A stretch of DNA of 64,000 bases from DASQHW01 sp038238245 (GCA_038238245.1 JBBRXX010000024.1:1-64000); one strand, 5' to 3'. Counted from the stretch's first letter, positions 51,171-60,123 are shown. Made by a program: numbers and translations. Notes: a model not told the origin generated them from the sequence alone.

Positions 51171-51644
51171 ATGCAGGTGAAGATGACCGTCAACGAGGCG
51201 GCGCAGGATCACGACGTCGAAGCGCGCACGTTGCTCGTGCAGTACCTGCGGGAGGCGTGCGGCCTCACCGGCACGAAGGTCGGCTGTGACACGTCGAGTT
51301 GCGGCGCGTGCACGGTGCTCGTCGACGGTGAATCGGTGAAGTCGTGCACGATGCTCGCGGCCCAGGCCGACGGCGTGTCCGTCACCACGATCGAGGGGCT
51401 TGCTCGTGGCGGCGAATGGCATCCGGTGCAGACGGCCTTCCACGAGCACCACGGCCTCCAGTGCGGCTACTGCACGGCGGGCATGGTGATGGCGGCCGTG
51501 TCGCTGATCGACGAGATCCCGAACCCCAGTGAGCGTGACGTGCGCCTCGGCCTCGAGGGCAATCTGTGCCGCTGCACCGGGTACCACAACATCGTGAAGT
51601 CGGTGCTCGCCGCGGCGGAGCAGATGCAGGGGACGAAGCGATGA
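51171..51644 (+). CDS. Molybdenum hydroxylase [2Fe-2S] subunit (CoxS/CutS-like)
   Basis: Small subunit of a xanthine dehydrogenase/CO dehydrogenase family enzyme, 157 residues. The plant-type [2Fe-2S] cluster is bound by C39, C44, C47 and C59; the second cluster by C98, C101, C133 and C135 (QCGYC and CRC). It passes electrons from the molybdenum site to FAD. ATGA overlap with the FAD subunit gene. The substrate is set by the large subunit, which is not in this window. Confidence 0.92.
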   Translation: MQVKMTVNEAAQDHDVEARTLLVQYLREACGLTGTKVGCDTSSCGACTVLVDGESVKSCTMLAAQADGVSVTTIEGLARGGEWHPVQTAFHEHHGLQCGYCTAGMVMAAVSLIDEIPNPSERDVRLGLEGNLCRCTGYHNIVKSVLAAAEQMQGTKR

Positions 51645-52459
51645 TCCCGGCCGCGTTCGACTACGTGCGCGCCGATTCTGCCGACGAGGCGGTCGCGCTC
51701 ATCGCCGAGCACGGCGAGGATGCGAAGTTCCTCGCGGGCGGCATGTCGCTGCTGCCGTTGATGAAGCTGCGCCTGGCCACGCCGTCGGTGGTCGTCGACG
51801 TCGGTCGCGTCCGCGACCTGTCCTACGTACGCGACGGCGGCGACCACGTTGCGATCGGCGCGCTGACCCGCCATCGCGACCTCGAGACCAACGACATGCT
51901 CACCAACGAGTGTGGCGTCGTGCGCGCGGTCGCCGGACAGGTCGGCGACAACCAGGTGCGCCACCGGGGCACGATCGGCGGCTCGGTCGCGCACGGCGAT
52001 CCCGCCTCCGACCTTCCGGCCGCATTGCTCGCGCTCGACGCGACGTTCGTCGTGCAGGGCCCGAGCGGCGCACGACACGTCGCCGCCCACGACTTCTTCC
52101 ACGGGTTTCTCGAGACCGCGCTCGAACCCGACGAACTGCTCACCGAGATCCGCGTCCCGAAGCCGGGCGCGTCGGGCTTCGGGTTCGAGAAGTTCAACCG
52201 GCGCGCGCAGGACTATGCGATCGTGGGAGTGGTCGCGACACGCGTACACGACGGCACCCACGTCGGCCTCGTGAACATGGGCCAGACACCCCTGCGCGCG
52301 CACGCCGTCGAGAACGCGCTGGCCCAAGGTGCGTCCGTTGCCGACGCGGCGCGCGAGGCCGCTTCGGGCACCGAGCCGCCCGGCGACCTCAACGCATCAC
52401 CCGAGTTCCGCGCCCACCTCGCTCAGGTGCTGGTGCGGCGCGCGCTCGAAGCTCTTTGA
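51641..52459 (+). CDS. Molybdenum hydroxylase FAD subunit (CoxM-like)
   Basis: FAD-binding medium subunit of 272 residues. The two FAD motifs are AGGMSLLPLMKLR and TIGGSVAHGDPASDLPA; a CO-dehydrogenase flavoprotein C-terminal domain ends it (FNRRAQDYAIVG). ATG 51641 overlaps the small subunit; a TTGA overlap joins the next gene. An adjacent large molybdopterin subunit gene (coxL) would be expected but is absent. Confidence 0.91.
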   Translation: MIPAAFDYVRADSADEAVALIAEHGEDAKFLAGGMSLLPLMKLRLATPSVVVDVGRVRDLSYVRDGGDHVAIGALTRHRDLETNDMLTNECGVVRAVAGQVGDNQVRHRGTIGGSVAHGDPASDLPAALLALDATFVVQGPSGARHVAAHDFFHGFLETALEPDELLTEIRVPKPGASGFGFEKFNRRAQDYAIVGVVATRVHDGTHVGLVNMGQTPLRAHAVENALAQGASVADAAREAASGTEPPGDLNASPEFRAHLAQVLVRRALEAL

Positions 52460-53061
52460 ACCACATCGCGGTCGCCGTGCTCGCGGCCGGCCGGGGCATT
52501 CGCTTCGGGGGCAACGTCCCGAAGCCGTTGCTGGAGCTCGGGGGCCGGCCCCTGCTCGCACACGCGCTCACGGCCGCGCGGGAGACCGGACGGGAACCCG
52601 TGCTGTGCGTCGTCTCCGACGACCGGGTCGCGGCGGCCGTGCCGGCGGAGGTCGAGGTCCTGCGCAACGACGCACCCGAGCGCGGCATCGCGTCGAGCCT
52701 GCAGGCCGTCGTGCGGGCGCTCGAGCCGCGGTCGGAGATCGACGCGGTCGTCGTCGGCCTTGCCGACCAGCCGCTCGTCGGGGCCGACGCGTACCGGAGA
52801 GTCGCGGCCGCGCACGAAGATGGCGCGCCGCTCGCGGTCGCGACATACGGCGGCGTCCGCGGCAATCCCGTGCTGATCGCCCGCACGCTGTGGTCCGAGG
52901 CCCTCGAGCTCTCCGGTGACGAGGGCGGCCGGATTCTCGCCCGCCGCCACGGCGCGGCCGAGGTACCGTGCGACGGCACCGGCGAACCGACCGACGTCGA
53001 CACCCCCGAAGATCTGGCCGCGTTGGAGAGCAGATGGAAATCGCAGACAGCTTCCGAGTGA
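52456..53061 (+). CDS. MocA-like molybdenum cofactor nucleotidyltransferase
   Basis: NTP-transferase domain protein of 201 residues: VLAAGRGIRFGGNVPKPLLEL is the nucleotide loop, quoted in parts (VLAAGRGIRFGG and PKPLLEL), GLADQPLVG holds the metal Asp, and RGNPVLIARTLW and DVDTPEDLA follow. In xanthine-dehydrogenase-type clusters such proteins make the cytidine form of the cofactor. TTG 52456 overlaps the FAD subunit stop. It overlaps the next gene by 28 bases. Confidence 0.86.
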   Translation: MNHIAVAVLAAGRGIRFGGNVPKPLLELGGRPLLAHALTAARETGREPVLCVVSDDRVAAAVPAEVEVLRNDAPERGIASSLQAVVRALEPRSEIDAVVVGLADQPLVGADAYRRVAAAHEDGAPLAVATYGGVRGNPVLIARTLWSEALELSGDEGGRILARRHGAAEVPCDGTGEPTDVDTPEDLAALESRWKSQTASE

Positions 53062-53747
53062 CCACCCCGATCGCAGAGACGTGGAAGGTGCTGCTCGACA
53101 TCGAAGGCATCGCACCATGCCTGCCGGGCGCGCAACTCCAAGAGGTCGAAGGCGACGAGTACCGCGGGATCGTGAAGGTGAAGGTCGGCCCGATCACCGC
53201 CCAGTACAAGGGCACGGCCAAGCTCGCCGAGGTCGACGAAGCGAACCGTCGCATCGTCATCGACGCGTCGGGTCGTGACACGCGCGGTCAGGGGAACGCC
53301 AAGGCGTCGATCGTGGTCACGATGCAGGCCGAAGGCGCCGGCACCAAGGTCGACGTCGTCACCGACCTGTCGGTGACCGGCAAGGTCGCGCAGTTCGGCC
53401 GCGGCGTGCTCGGCGACGTGTCGTCGAAGCTGATGGGCCAGTTCGTCGAGAACCTCGAGCGCGACGTGCTCACGAGTGCGGGTGGCGGCGACACGTCGCA
53501 TGCGGGCGGTCCCTACGAACAGGCGCTCGAGAGCGCGGTGCCCGGGCCCCCGGCCGGTTCCACGGCCACGGTGGCGCCCGCGACCGCGCCGTCGAGCGCG
53601 GGTCCGCGCCAGATCCAGTCGCGCGAGGTCGAGCCCGTCGACCTGTTCGAGGTCGCCGGCGCGTCGGTGACGAAGCGCCTGGTCCCGGTGGGCATCGGGG
53701 CCCTCGTGCTGTTCGTCCTGTGGCGCATCCTCCGCGGGCGCGACTGA
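53034..53747 (+). CDS. CoxG-like SRPBCC protein with C-terminal membrane anchor
   Basis: 237 residues. An SRPBCC/CoxG domain fills residues 1 to about 150 (PIAETWKVLLDIEGIAPCLPGA). An Ala/Pro/Thr linker (about 155-200) follows, then a single membrane helix (LVPVGIGALVLFVLWRIL) and RGRD. CoxG recruits CO dehydrogenase to the membrane in carboxydotrophs. ATG 53034 has GGAGAG upstream and lies within the MocA-like gene. A partner with another SRPBCC role cannot be ruled out. Confidence 0.88.
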   Translation: MEIADSFRVTTPIAETWKVLLDIEGIAPCLPGAQLQEVEGDEYRGIVKVKVGPITAQYKGTAKLAEVDEANRRIVIDASGRDTRGQGNAKASIVVTMQAEGAGTKVDVVTDLSVTGKVAQFGRGVLGDVSSKLMGQFVENLERDVLTSAGGGDTSHAGGPYEQALESAVPGPPAGSTATVAPATAPSSAGPRQIQSREVEPVDLFEVAGASVTKRLVPVGIGALVLFVLWRILRGRD

Positions 53748-53753
53748 AGCCTT

Positions 53754-53759
53754 TAGGAT
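53754..53759 (+). promoter_or_regulatory. -10 box for a leaderless ruvC transcript
   Basis: TAGGAT ends 7 bases before GTG 53767; no ribosome site is visible. Confidence 0.45.
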
Positions 53760-53766
53760 CGAACCG

Positions 53767-54279
53767 GTGTTCGACTCCGCGGGGCCCGTGCTGGGCATCG
53801 ACCCCGGCGTCTCTCGCTGCGGCTACGGCGTGGTCGCGCGCAGCGACGGCCGGCTGCGCGCGTTGTCGTGCGGCGTGATCCGCACGCCCCCGACCGATCC
53901 GTTGCCCGACCGCCTGGTCGCCCTCGCCGACGAGCTGGCGTTGCTCGTCGCGCAGGTGCGGCCCTCAGCCCTCGCGGTCGAGCGGGTGCTGTTCCAGGCC
54001 AACGCCCGCACCGCGATGTCGGTGGGGCAGGCGAGCGGCCTTGCGCTCGTCGCGGCGGCCCGGGTGGGGGTGCCGGTCGCGCAGTACAGCCCGAACGAGG
54101 TGAAGCTCGCCGTCACCGGTGACGGTCGCGCCGACAAGGCTGCGGTGCAGGGGATGGTGACACGGCTGCTCGCACTGCGCGAGGTCCCCAAGCCCGCCGA
54201 CGCGGCCGACGCGCTCGCGCTCGCGTGCTGCCACATGGGCAAGATGCGCCTCGCGTCCCGGGTGGAGGCCGCCACGTGA
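53767..54279 (+). CDS. ruvC: Holliday junction resolvase RuvC
   Basis: Endonuclease that cuts Holliday junctions. The four catalytic acids are D12 (GIDPG), E72 (VERV), D145 and D148 (PADAADAL). 170 residues. GTG 53767 gives the family start. GTGA overlap with ruvA. The order ruvC-ruvA-ruvB is standard for Actinobacteria. Confidence 0.96.
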   Translation: MFDSAGPVLGIDPGVSRCGYGVVARSDGRLRALSCGVIRTPPTDPLPDRLVALADELALLVAQVRPSALAVERVLFQANARTAMSVGQASGLALVAAARVGVPVAQYSPNEVKLAVTGDGRADKAAVQGMVTRLLALREVPKPADAADALALACCHMGKMRLASRVEAAT

Positions 54280-54866
54280 TCGGATCGCTCCGGGGAACGG
54301 TGATCGGTCGGACCACGACCGGCGAGGTGCTCCTCGAGGTCGGGGGAGTGGGCTATCGCGTGCTGGTGCCGTTGAGCGCGATCCCTTCCCTCGAGGTCGG
54401 GGCGAACACGTTCTTGTTCACGCACACGTACGTGCGTGACGACGCGATCGTGCTGTACGGATTCCCGTCGCGCGACGAGCGTGAGACCTTCGACGCGCTG
54501 ATCGCGGCGAATGGTGTCGGCCCGAAGCTCGCGCTCGCCATTCTCTCGGTTCATTCGCCGACCAGTCTTCGGCGCTGTCTCACCGAGGACGACCTCGACG
54601 GTCTCGTGCTGGTGCCGGGCGTCGGGAAGCGCACTGCGCAGCGGTTGCTCATCGAGCTGAAGGCCCGGCTCGAGGTCCCCGACCTCGACCTCTCGACCGT
54701 TCCCGGTGCACCGGCGCACAGCGCGCGCGTCGAAGTACGGGACGCGCTGAGCGGGCTCGGCTACTCGGTCGACGAGGTGCGCGACGTCCTCGGTCAGCTG
54801 CCCGAGGACGGCACGGTCGAAGACCTGCTGCGCGACGCGCTCCGGCTGCTGGCGGGCTCGAGATGA
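54276..54866 (+). CDS. ruvA: Holliday junction branch migration protein RuvA
   Basis: Junction-binding partner of RuvB, 196 residues. The OB domain begins IGSLRGTVIGRT, and the two helix-hairpin-helix motifs are NGVGPKLALAIL and PGVGKRTAQRLLIELK. The C-terminal domain that touches RuvB ends RDALRLLAGSR. Coupled to both neighbours (GTGA, ATGA). Confidence 0.96.
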   Translation: MIGSLRGTVIGRTTTGEVLLEVGGVGYRVLVPLSAIPSLEVGANTFLFTHTYVRDDAIVLYGFPSRDERETFDALIAANGVGPKLALAILSVHSPTSLRRCLTEDDLDGLVLVPGVGKRTAQRLLIELKARLEVPDLDLSTVPGAPAHSARVEVRDALSGLGYSVDEVRDVLGQLPEDGTVEDLLRDALRLLAGSR

Positions 54867-55879
54867 GAGACGAGCTCCTGAGTCCGGCGGCCGATCCGGT
54901 CGAAGCCGCCGAGGAAACGACGCTGCGTCCGCGGCGCCTCGACGAGTTCGTCGGCCAGCCACGGCTGCGCGAGCACCTCGAGATCATGTTGACGGCGGCC
55001 AAGCAGCGCGGCCAAGCGGTCGACCACGTGCTGCTCGCCGGGCCACCCGGCCTCGGCAAGACGAGCCTCGCGGGCATCATCGCCTACGAGATGGGCGCGC
55101 GCATCCAACCGACGAGCGGTCCCGCGCTGGAGCGCGCGGGCGACCTCGCCGCGATCCTGACGAACCTCGACGACGGCGACGTGCTGTTCATCGACGAAGT
55201 GCACCGCTTGCCGCGCGTCGTCGAGGAGGGCCTCTATCCCGCGATGGAGGACTTCCGCTTCGACGTGGTGATCGGGAAGGGTCCGAGCGCGCGGACGATC
55301 CGTCTCGATCTGCCGCGCTTCACGCTCGTCGGCGCGACCACGCGCACCGGCTCGATCACCGGACCGCTGCGAGACCGGTTCGGCTTCGTCGCCCGCCTGG
55401 ACTACTACGACGAATCCGATCTCGCCGCCATCCTGCGCCGGGCGGCCACGATTCTCGGTGTCGAGCTCGCGAGCGACGGCGCCGACGAGATCGCGCGCCG
55501 GTCCCGCGGGACGCCGCGCATCGCGAACCGGCTGCTGAAGCGCGTCCGCGACTACGCCGAGGTGCGCGCCGACGGCCGCGTCACCGCCGACACCGCGCGT
55601 GCCGCACTCACCTTGTTCGAGGTGGACCAGCTCGGCCTGGACAAGGTCGACCGCGCGATCCTCGACGCGCTGTGTCGCACGTTCGCGGGCCGCGCGGTGG
55701 GCCTCGGCACGCTGGCGGTCGCGGTCGGCGAGACCACCGAGACGGTGGAGGACGTGTACGAGCCGTTCTTGATGCAATGCGGCCTGCTCGAGCGCACACC
55801 GCGGGGCCGGGTCGCGACACCGGCCGCATTCGCGCATGCGGGTTTGCGCGCGCCGGCCGACGCGCCCAGGCTCTTGTAG
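54863..55879 (+). CDS. ruvB: Holliday junction branch migration ATPase RuvB
   Basis: AAA+ motor. Walker A is GPPGLGKTS (K66), Walker B LFIDEVH (about 108-114), sensor 1 GATTRTG and the arginine finger region GPLRDRFGF. A winged-helix domain ends the protein. 338 residues. ATG 54863 overlaps ruvA. Confidence 0.97.
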   Translation: MRDELLSPAADPVEAAEETTLRPRRLDEFVGQPRLREHLEIMLTAAKQRGQAVDHVLLAGPPGLGKTSLAGIIAYEMGARIQPTSGPALERAGDLAAILTNLDDGDVLFIDEVHRLPRVVEEGLYPAMEDFRFDVVIGKGPSARTIRLDLPRFTLVGATTRTGSITGPLRDRFGFVARLDYYDESDLAAILRRAATILGVELASDGADEIARRSRGTPRIANRLLKRVRDYAEVRADGRVTADTARAALTLFEVDQLGLDKVDRAILDALCRTFAGRAVGLGTLAVAVGETTETVEDVYEPFLMQCGLLERTPRGRVATPAAFAHAGLRAPADAPRLL

Positions 55880-55895
55880 GAGCCGAGGAGAGCAG

Positions 55896-56591
55896 ATGAG
55901 TCTCGTCGCATACGAAGTCCGCGATCGGATCGCGTACGTCACCATCGACAACGGCAAGGCCAATGCGCTCTCACCGGAGGTGATCGCCGCGCTCGGCGAC
56001 GCGCTCACGCGCGCCGAGGACGCCGGCGACGACGTCGGCGTCCTTCTGCTCACCGCGACACCGGGGATGTTCTCCGGCGGCTTCGACCTTCAGGTGATGC
56101 GCAGCGGCGCGCAAGCCGCGGGCCGGCTCGTCACCGACGGCGGGGAGCTGATCACCCGCATGTTCGGCGGCCCCGTCCCCGTCGTCGTCGCATGTACCGG
56201 CCATGCAATCGCGGCCGGCGCGCTGTTGTTGCTCGGTGCCGACGCGCGCGTCGGCGCCCGCGGCGAGTTCCGCATCGGGCTCATCGAGACGCGGATCGGC
56301 ATGGTCCTGCCGCGCTGGGCGGTCGAGCTGGCGCAGGAGCGCCTGTCGAAGCGCCACTTCCAGCACGCCACTGTGGGTGCGCGCATCTACGATCCCGATG
56401 GTGCCGCCGACGCGGGATTTCTCGACACCGTCGTGCCCCCCGAGGCCCTGGAAGACGCCGCCCGGGCGGAGGCAATGCGGTGGGCCGAGCTTCCGCGTGC
56501 GGCCTATCACGGTCAGGTGCGCATGAACCGAGGTGAGCGTCTCGGCCGCCTCGCGGACGCCATCGCCGCCGACCGCGGCGCCCTCCGATAA
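55896..56591 (+). CDS. Crotonase family protein (enoyl-CoA hydratase/isomerase)
   Basis: 231 residues. YVTIDNGKANALSPEVI is the usual start, SGGFDLQVM the first oxyanion segment, and GHAIAAGALLLLGAD the second. The catalytic Glu positions of true hydratases are not obvious (FRIGLIETRIGMVLP has one Glu), so the reaction is undecided. ATG 55896 has GAGGAGAG upstream. It separates ruvB from yajC. Confidence 0.9.
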   Translation: MSLVAYEVRDRIAYVTIDNGKANALSPEVIAALGDALTRAEDAGDDVGVLLLTATPGMFSGGFDLQVMRSGAQAAGRLVTDGGELITRMFGGPVPVVVACTGHAIAAGALLLLGADARVGARGEFRIGLIETRIGMVLPRWAVELAQERLSKRHFQHATVGARIYDPDGAADAGFLDTVVPPEALEDAARAEAMRWAELPRAAYHGQVRMNRGERLGRLADAIAADRGALR

Positions 56592-56629
56592 GCGGTCCTC
56601 CCTGCGCCGGAGTCGCTGCCTGCCGATGG

Positions 56630-56635
56630 TAGGTT
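56630..56635 (+). promoter_or_regulatory. Possible -10 box for yajC-secD-secF
   Basis: TAGGTT, the same hexamer as before the coxS-like gene, would give a leader of about 30 bases containing GAGGGAAGAGG. Confidence 0.35.
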
Positions 56636-56672
56636 GGCGCGCTGTTTCCGCTCGAGGGAAGAGGCACTTCGC

Positions 56673-56966
56673 GTGGACGCGATTGCGGTCGTCTGGCTGA
56701 TCCTGCTGCCGGCCGCGGCGTTCTACTTCCTGCTGTGGAGGCCGCAGCAGCGCCGCATGGCTGCGGTACGCGTGCTGCAATCCGCGCTCGACGAGAATGA
56801 CGAAGTGATGACGACCAGTGGCATGTACGGGCGGGTCACACGCCTCGGAGAGGACGACGTGGACCTCGAGATCGCGCCGGGTACCGTGGTCCGGCTCGCG
56901 CGCGGCGCGATTGCGCAACGGATCGTGCCCGACGAAGCGCACGGCGAGGACACGGAGGCGGGCTGA
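56673..56966 (+). CDS. yajC: Sec translocon accessory protein YajC
   Basis: Small membrane protein of 97 residues with one helix (VVWLILLPAAAFYFLLWRPQ) and the YajC domain (NDEVMTTSGMYGRVTRLGED). It joins SecDF at the SecYEG translocon. GTG 56673 is used, with GGGAAGAGG upstream. Four bases to secD. Confidence 0.94.
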   Translation: MDAIAVVWLILLPAAAFYFLLWRPQQRRMAAVRVLQSALDENDEVMTTSGMYGRVTRLGEDDVDLEIAPGTVVRLARGAIAQRIVPDEAHGEDTEAG

Positions 56967-56969
56967 CCC

Positions 56970-58625
56970 GTGCGGCAGAAGATCACCATGTTGACGCTGA
57001 CGGTCGTCGTGATCATCGGGTGGTTCACTGCGACGATGGTCGGCAGTCACCGGCCGCAGCTCGGGCTCGATCTCCAGGGTGGTCTCTCGGTCGTGCTCGT
57101 CCCCGTCAAGGGCTCCGACCTGTCGACGCTCGATGCCGCGGTGCAGATCATCCGCAACCGCGTCGACGGTCTGGGAATCGCCGAACCCGATGTCACCCGC
57201 CAGGGCAACCGGATCGCCGTCGACCTGCCGGGCGTGAAGGACCGCAACCGCGCCCTCGAGACCGTCGGCGCGACGGCGGAGCTGCGATTCCGGCAGGTAG
57301 TGACGACGCTGCCGTGGAGTGCTGCGCCCGCGTCATCGACGACGACGACGGTCGTGGCCAATCCGAGCGGCTCGACCACCACCACCAGACCGCCCACGTC
57401 GGCGACGACGGTGAAGCCGGCCACGACCACGACCAAGAAGGCCCTGGCACGCCGGTCGATCAACGCCAAGCCGATCTCGGTGGTGCGGCCGGCCCAGAAC
57501 GGCACGACGACCGCGGCCGCGACGACCCCGACGACGAAGGCGGGCGCGGCGCCGGGCACGACCGTCAAGGGTGGCTCGACGACGACCACCACCGCGCCCG
57601 AGCCGGTGAACTCGTGCCAGGAGGGCAAGCTCGTCACGCCCGACGACAAGGACACGGCTGACAACCCGCAGGTGATCCTCCCCGACTTCGTGAGCAGCGG
57701 GCCGCACCAGGTGTGTTACGTCCTGTCGAAGACGATCATGACCGGTCGTAACGTCGGTTCCGCCTCCAAGGAGGTCGACCCGCAGACGGGGGCGTGGCAG
57801 GTCAGCGTGCACTTCAAGAACAACGAGTTCGTCGAGAAGATCGGCACCAAGCTCGTCGGCAAGAACGTTGCCATCGCGCTCGACCACGTCGTCTACTCGG
57901 CGCCGGTGATCCAGGAGCAGATCACCACGCCCGACGTGCGCATCAGCGGCAGCTTCAGCGAGAAGGATGCCGGTCGTCTCGCGGTGACACTCCGTTACGG
58001 CTCGTTGCCCATCCAGTTCGACAAGCGCGAGCAGACCGTGCAGGACATCTCCCCGACACTTGGCAAGGACCAGCTCCACGCGGGCATCGCAGCCGGCCTG
58101 ATCGGCCTCGGGCTCGTCGCGCTCTACATGATCTTCTTCTACCGCCTGCTCGGGCTCGTCGTATGGATCGGGCTCATCCTGACGGGCATGACGTTCTTTG
58201 CGCTCACGACGTGGTTGTCGAGCCATCAAGGCCTGACCCTCACACTTGCAGGCGTCACCGGGATCATCGTGTCGGTCGGCGTGACCGTCGACTCCTATGT
58301 CGTGTACTTCGAACGTCTCAAGGACGAGGTGCGCACGGGGAAGACCGTGCGGTCGTCGCTGGACGTCGGCTTCCGGCGCGCGTTCCGCACGATCGTCGCC
58401 GCGGACTTCGTGTCGTTGCTCGGCGCGGCGGTGCTCTACGCGCTGGGCACCGGATCGGTGCGCGGGTTCGCGTACTTCCTCGGGCTCTCGACGTTGCTCG
58501 ACCTCATCCTCGCGTACACGTTCATGCACCCGTTCGTGATGTTGCTGGCGCGTAAGCCTGCGCTCGTGCGGATTCCCGGGGTCGGCATCGCCGCGGGTCT
58601 CGATACGCCGGGAGTGCGCGCGTGA
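56970..58625 (+). CDS. secD: Protein translocase subunit SecD
   Basis: Proton-driven Sec accessory factor, 551 residues. The first helix, LGLDLQGGLSVVLVPV and P1 head (IRNRVDGLGIAEPDVTRQG) are standard. The extracytoplasmic part is split by a Thr/Pro/Ser-rich linker of about 95 residues (about 117-212, TTTTRPPTSATTV and similar) before DKDTADNPQVILPDFV. Five more membrane helices end the protein. GTG 56970; GTGA overlap with secF. Confidence 0.95.
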   Translation: MRQKITMLTLTVVVIIGWFTATMVGSHRPQLGLDLQGGLSVVLVPVKGSDLSTLDAAVQIIRNRVDGLGIAEPDVTRQGNRIAVDLPGVKDRNRALETVGATAELRFRQVVTTLPWSAAPASSTTTTVVANPSGSTTTTRPPTSATTVKPATTTTKKALARRSINAKPISVVRPAQNGTTTAAATTPTTKAGAAPGTTVKGGSTTTTTAPEPVNSCQEGKLVTPDDKDTADNPQVILPDFVSSGPHQVCYVLSKTIMTGRNVGSASKEVDPQTGAWQVSVHFKNNEFVEKIGTKLVGKNVAIALDHVVYSAPVIQEQITTPDVRISGSFSEKDAGRLAVTLRYGSLPIQFDKREQTVQDISPTLGKDQLHAGIAAGLIGLGLVALYMIFFYRLLGLVVWIGLILTGMTFFALTTWLSSHQGLTLTLAGVTGIIVSVGVTVDSYVVYFERLKDEVRTGKTVRSSLDVGFRRAFRTIVAADFVSLLGAAVLYALGTGSVRGFAYFLGLSTLLDLILAYTFMHPFVMLLARKPALVRIPGVGIAAGLDTPGVRA

Positions 58626-60034
58626 CGACGACTGCGCCGCCGCCCGTCCCGACCGAGGAGGTTCCCGGCGTCACGCGCCGGCACCGCCCGTCCGACCTCT
58701 ACCACGAGCGCACGAACTTCCAGTTCATCAAGCACACCCGCCGGTGGCTGATCGTGTCCGGCACGTTCATGGTGCTTGCGATCCTTCTGCTGACGTTCCG
58801 CGGCCTGAACCTCGGCATCGACTTCAAGGGCGGCACGTCCTGGCAGGTCAACATGCAGGGCGGCAAGCACGCCAAGGTCGCCGAGGTGCGCGACCTGCTC
58901 CGGCCGCTCGGTTTCAACGACGCGAAGGTGAGTGTGCTGTCGTCGTCGGCGAGCAGCACCGAGAGCATCCGTGTCGAGGCACGCGTCGTGACCGACCCGG
59001 TGGGGAAGATCCAAAAGGCCCTCGCGGACTACGGCACGGCGGCGCAGGCGGCGGTGGAGTTCCGGCAGGACAGCGCGGGCGGCACCTTCCTGTTGACGAC
59101 GAAGCCTGACTTCACGCCGACCAAAGAGGGTGTCACCGCCGCGTTGGCGGGGACCGGCGTCGAGAACCCGAACGTGACGATCAACGGACACGACATCACC
59201 GTGGCGGTCACGAAGCTGCCGCCGAGTCCGATCCAGGGTGTCACCACTGCGTTGGCGAACTATGCGAACGCGTCGCCGAACGACGTGAACATCTCGACCG
59301 TCGGCCCGACGTGGGGTCGCGAGGTCAGCCAGAAGGCGCTCAAGGCGTTGATCGTGTTCTTCGTGCTCCTCGCCCTGTACCTGTCGGTGCGTTTCGAGTG
59401 GAAGATGTCGGCGTCCGCCATCGTCGCTGTGATCCACGACATCGTCTTCACCGTCGGCGTGTACGCGCTGTTCGGTTTCCAGGTCACACCGGCCACCGTC
59501 ACCGCGTTCCTCACGATCCTCGGGTTCTCGCTCTACGACACCGTCGTGGTGTTCGACAAGGTCGGCGAGTTCCAGCGGTCGATGACCGCGACCGGCCGGA
59601 TGACGTACGGCGAGATGGTGAATCGTGCGCTGAACGCCGTGCTCATGCGGTCGCTGTCCACGTCGCTCGTCGCGCTGCTGCCGGTGCTCTCGTTGTTGAT
59701 CGTCGGTTCGGTGATCTTCGGCGCGACCGCGCTCGAGGACTTCGCGCTCGCCCTCGCGGCCGGTCTCTTCATCGGCTCGTACTCCTCGATCTTCGTCGCC
59801 GCGCCGCTCCTGGCGTGGTGGAAGGAGAAGGAGCCGCAGTACCGCGCGCTGAGCGAGCGCAGGCGCCGCGTGCCCGGCGCGGCTGCGTCCGCGTCGCTCG
59901 GCGTCCCCGTGGTGCCGTCCGAGGACGGAGGCGAACGGCTCGAGCGCCATCTCGGCGTTCCCGGGCCGCCCGCGGTCCCGCGCGGCCCGATTCAGCCGCG
60001 CGCCCGACAGCAACGCCGGAGGAAACGCCGGTAG
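58622..60034 (+). CDS. secF: Protein translocase subunit SecF
   Basis: Partner of SecD, 470 residues. It has six membrane helices with LGIDFKGGTSWQV after the first and SVRFEWKMSASAIVAVIHD, YDTVVVFDKVGE and NRALNAVLMRSLSTS in the core, typical of SecF. The first periplasmic region (about 75-220) is longer than in E. coli, and the C-terminal 60 residues are basic and Pro/Arg-rich, presumably cytoplasmic. Coupled to secD. Confidence 0.95.
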   Translation: MTTTAPPPVPTEEVPGVTRRHRPSDLYHERTNFQFIKHTRRWLIVSGTFMVLAILLLTFRGLNLGIDFKGGTSWQVNMQGGKHAKVAEVRDLLRPLGFNDAKVSVLSSSASSTESIRVEARVVTDPVGKIQKALADYGTAAQAAVEFRQDSAGGTFLLTTKPDFTPTKEGVTAALAGTGVENPNVTINGHDITVAVTKLPPSPIQGVTTALANYANASPNDVNISTVGPTWGREVSQKALKALIVFFVLLALYLSVRFEWKMSASAIVAVIHDIVFTVGVYALFGFQVTPATVTAFLTILGFSLYDTVVVFDKVGEFQRSMTATGRMTYGEMVNRALNAVLMRSLSTSLVALLPVLSLLIVGSVIFGATALEDFALALAAGLFIGSYSSIFVAAPLLAWWKEKEPQYRALSERRRRVPGAAASASLGVPVVPSEDGGERLERHLGVPGPPAVPRGPIQPRARQQRRRKRR

Positions 60035-60058
60035 GGATCCGGGAGTGACCTGGGTGAC

Positions 60059-60106
60059 AACGTGTCGCACACGTCTTCCGCCGTTGCGTGATCTGCGTGA
60101 CACGTT
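60059..60106 (+). promoter_or_regulatory. Inverted repeat upstream of apt-rel
   Basis: AACGTGTC (60059-60066) and GACACGTT (60099-60106) form a perfect 8-bp inverted repeat with a 32-base spacer, ending 17 bases before the apt -10 box. It could be a looping operator or a weak stem after secF. Confidence 0.35.
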
Positions 60107-60123
60107 CGGCGACCGCCCGGCGG

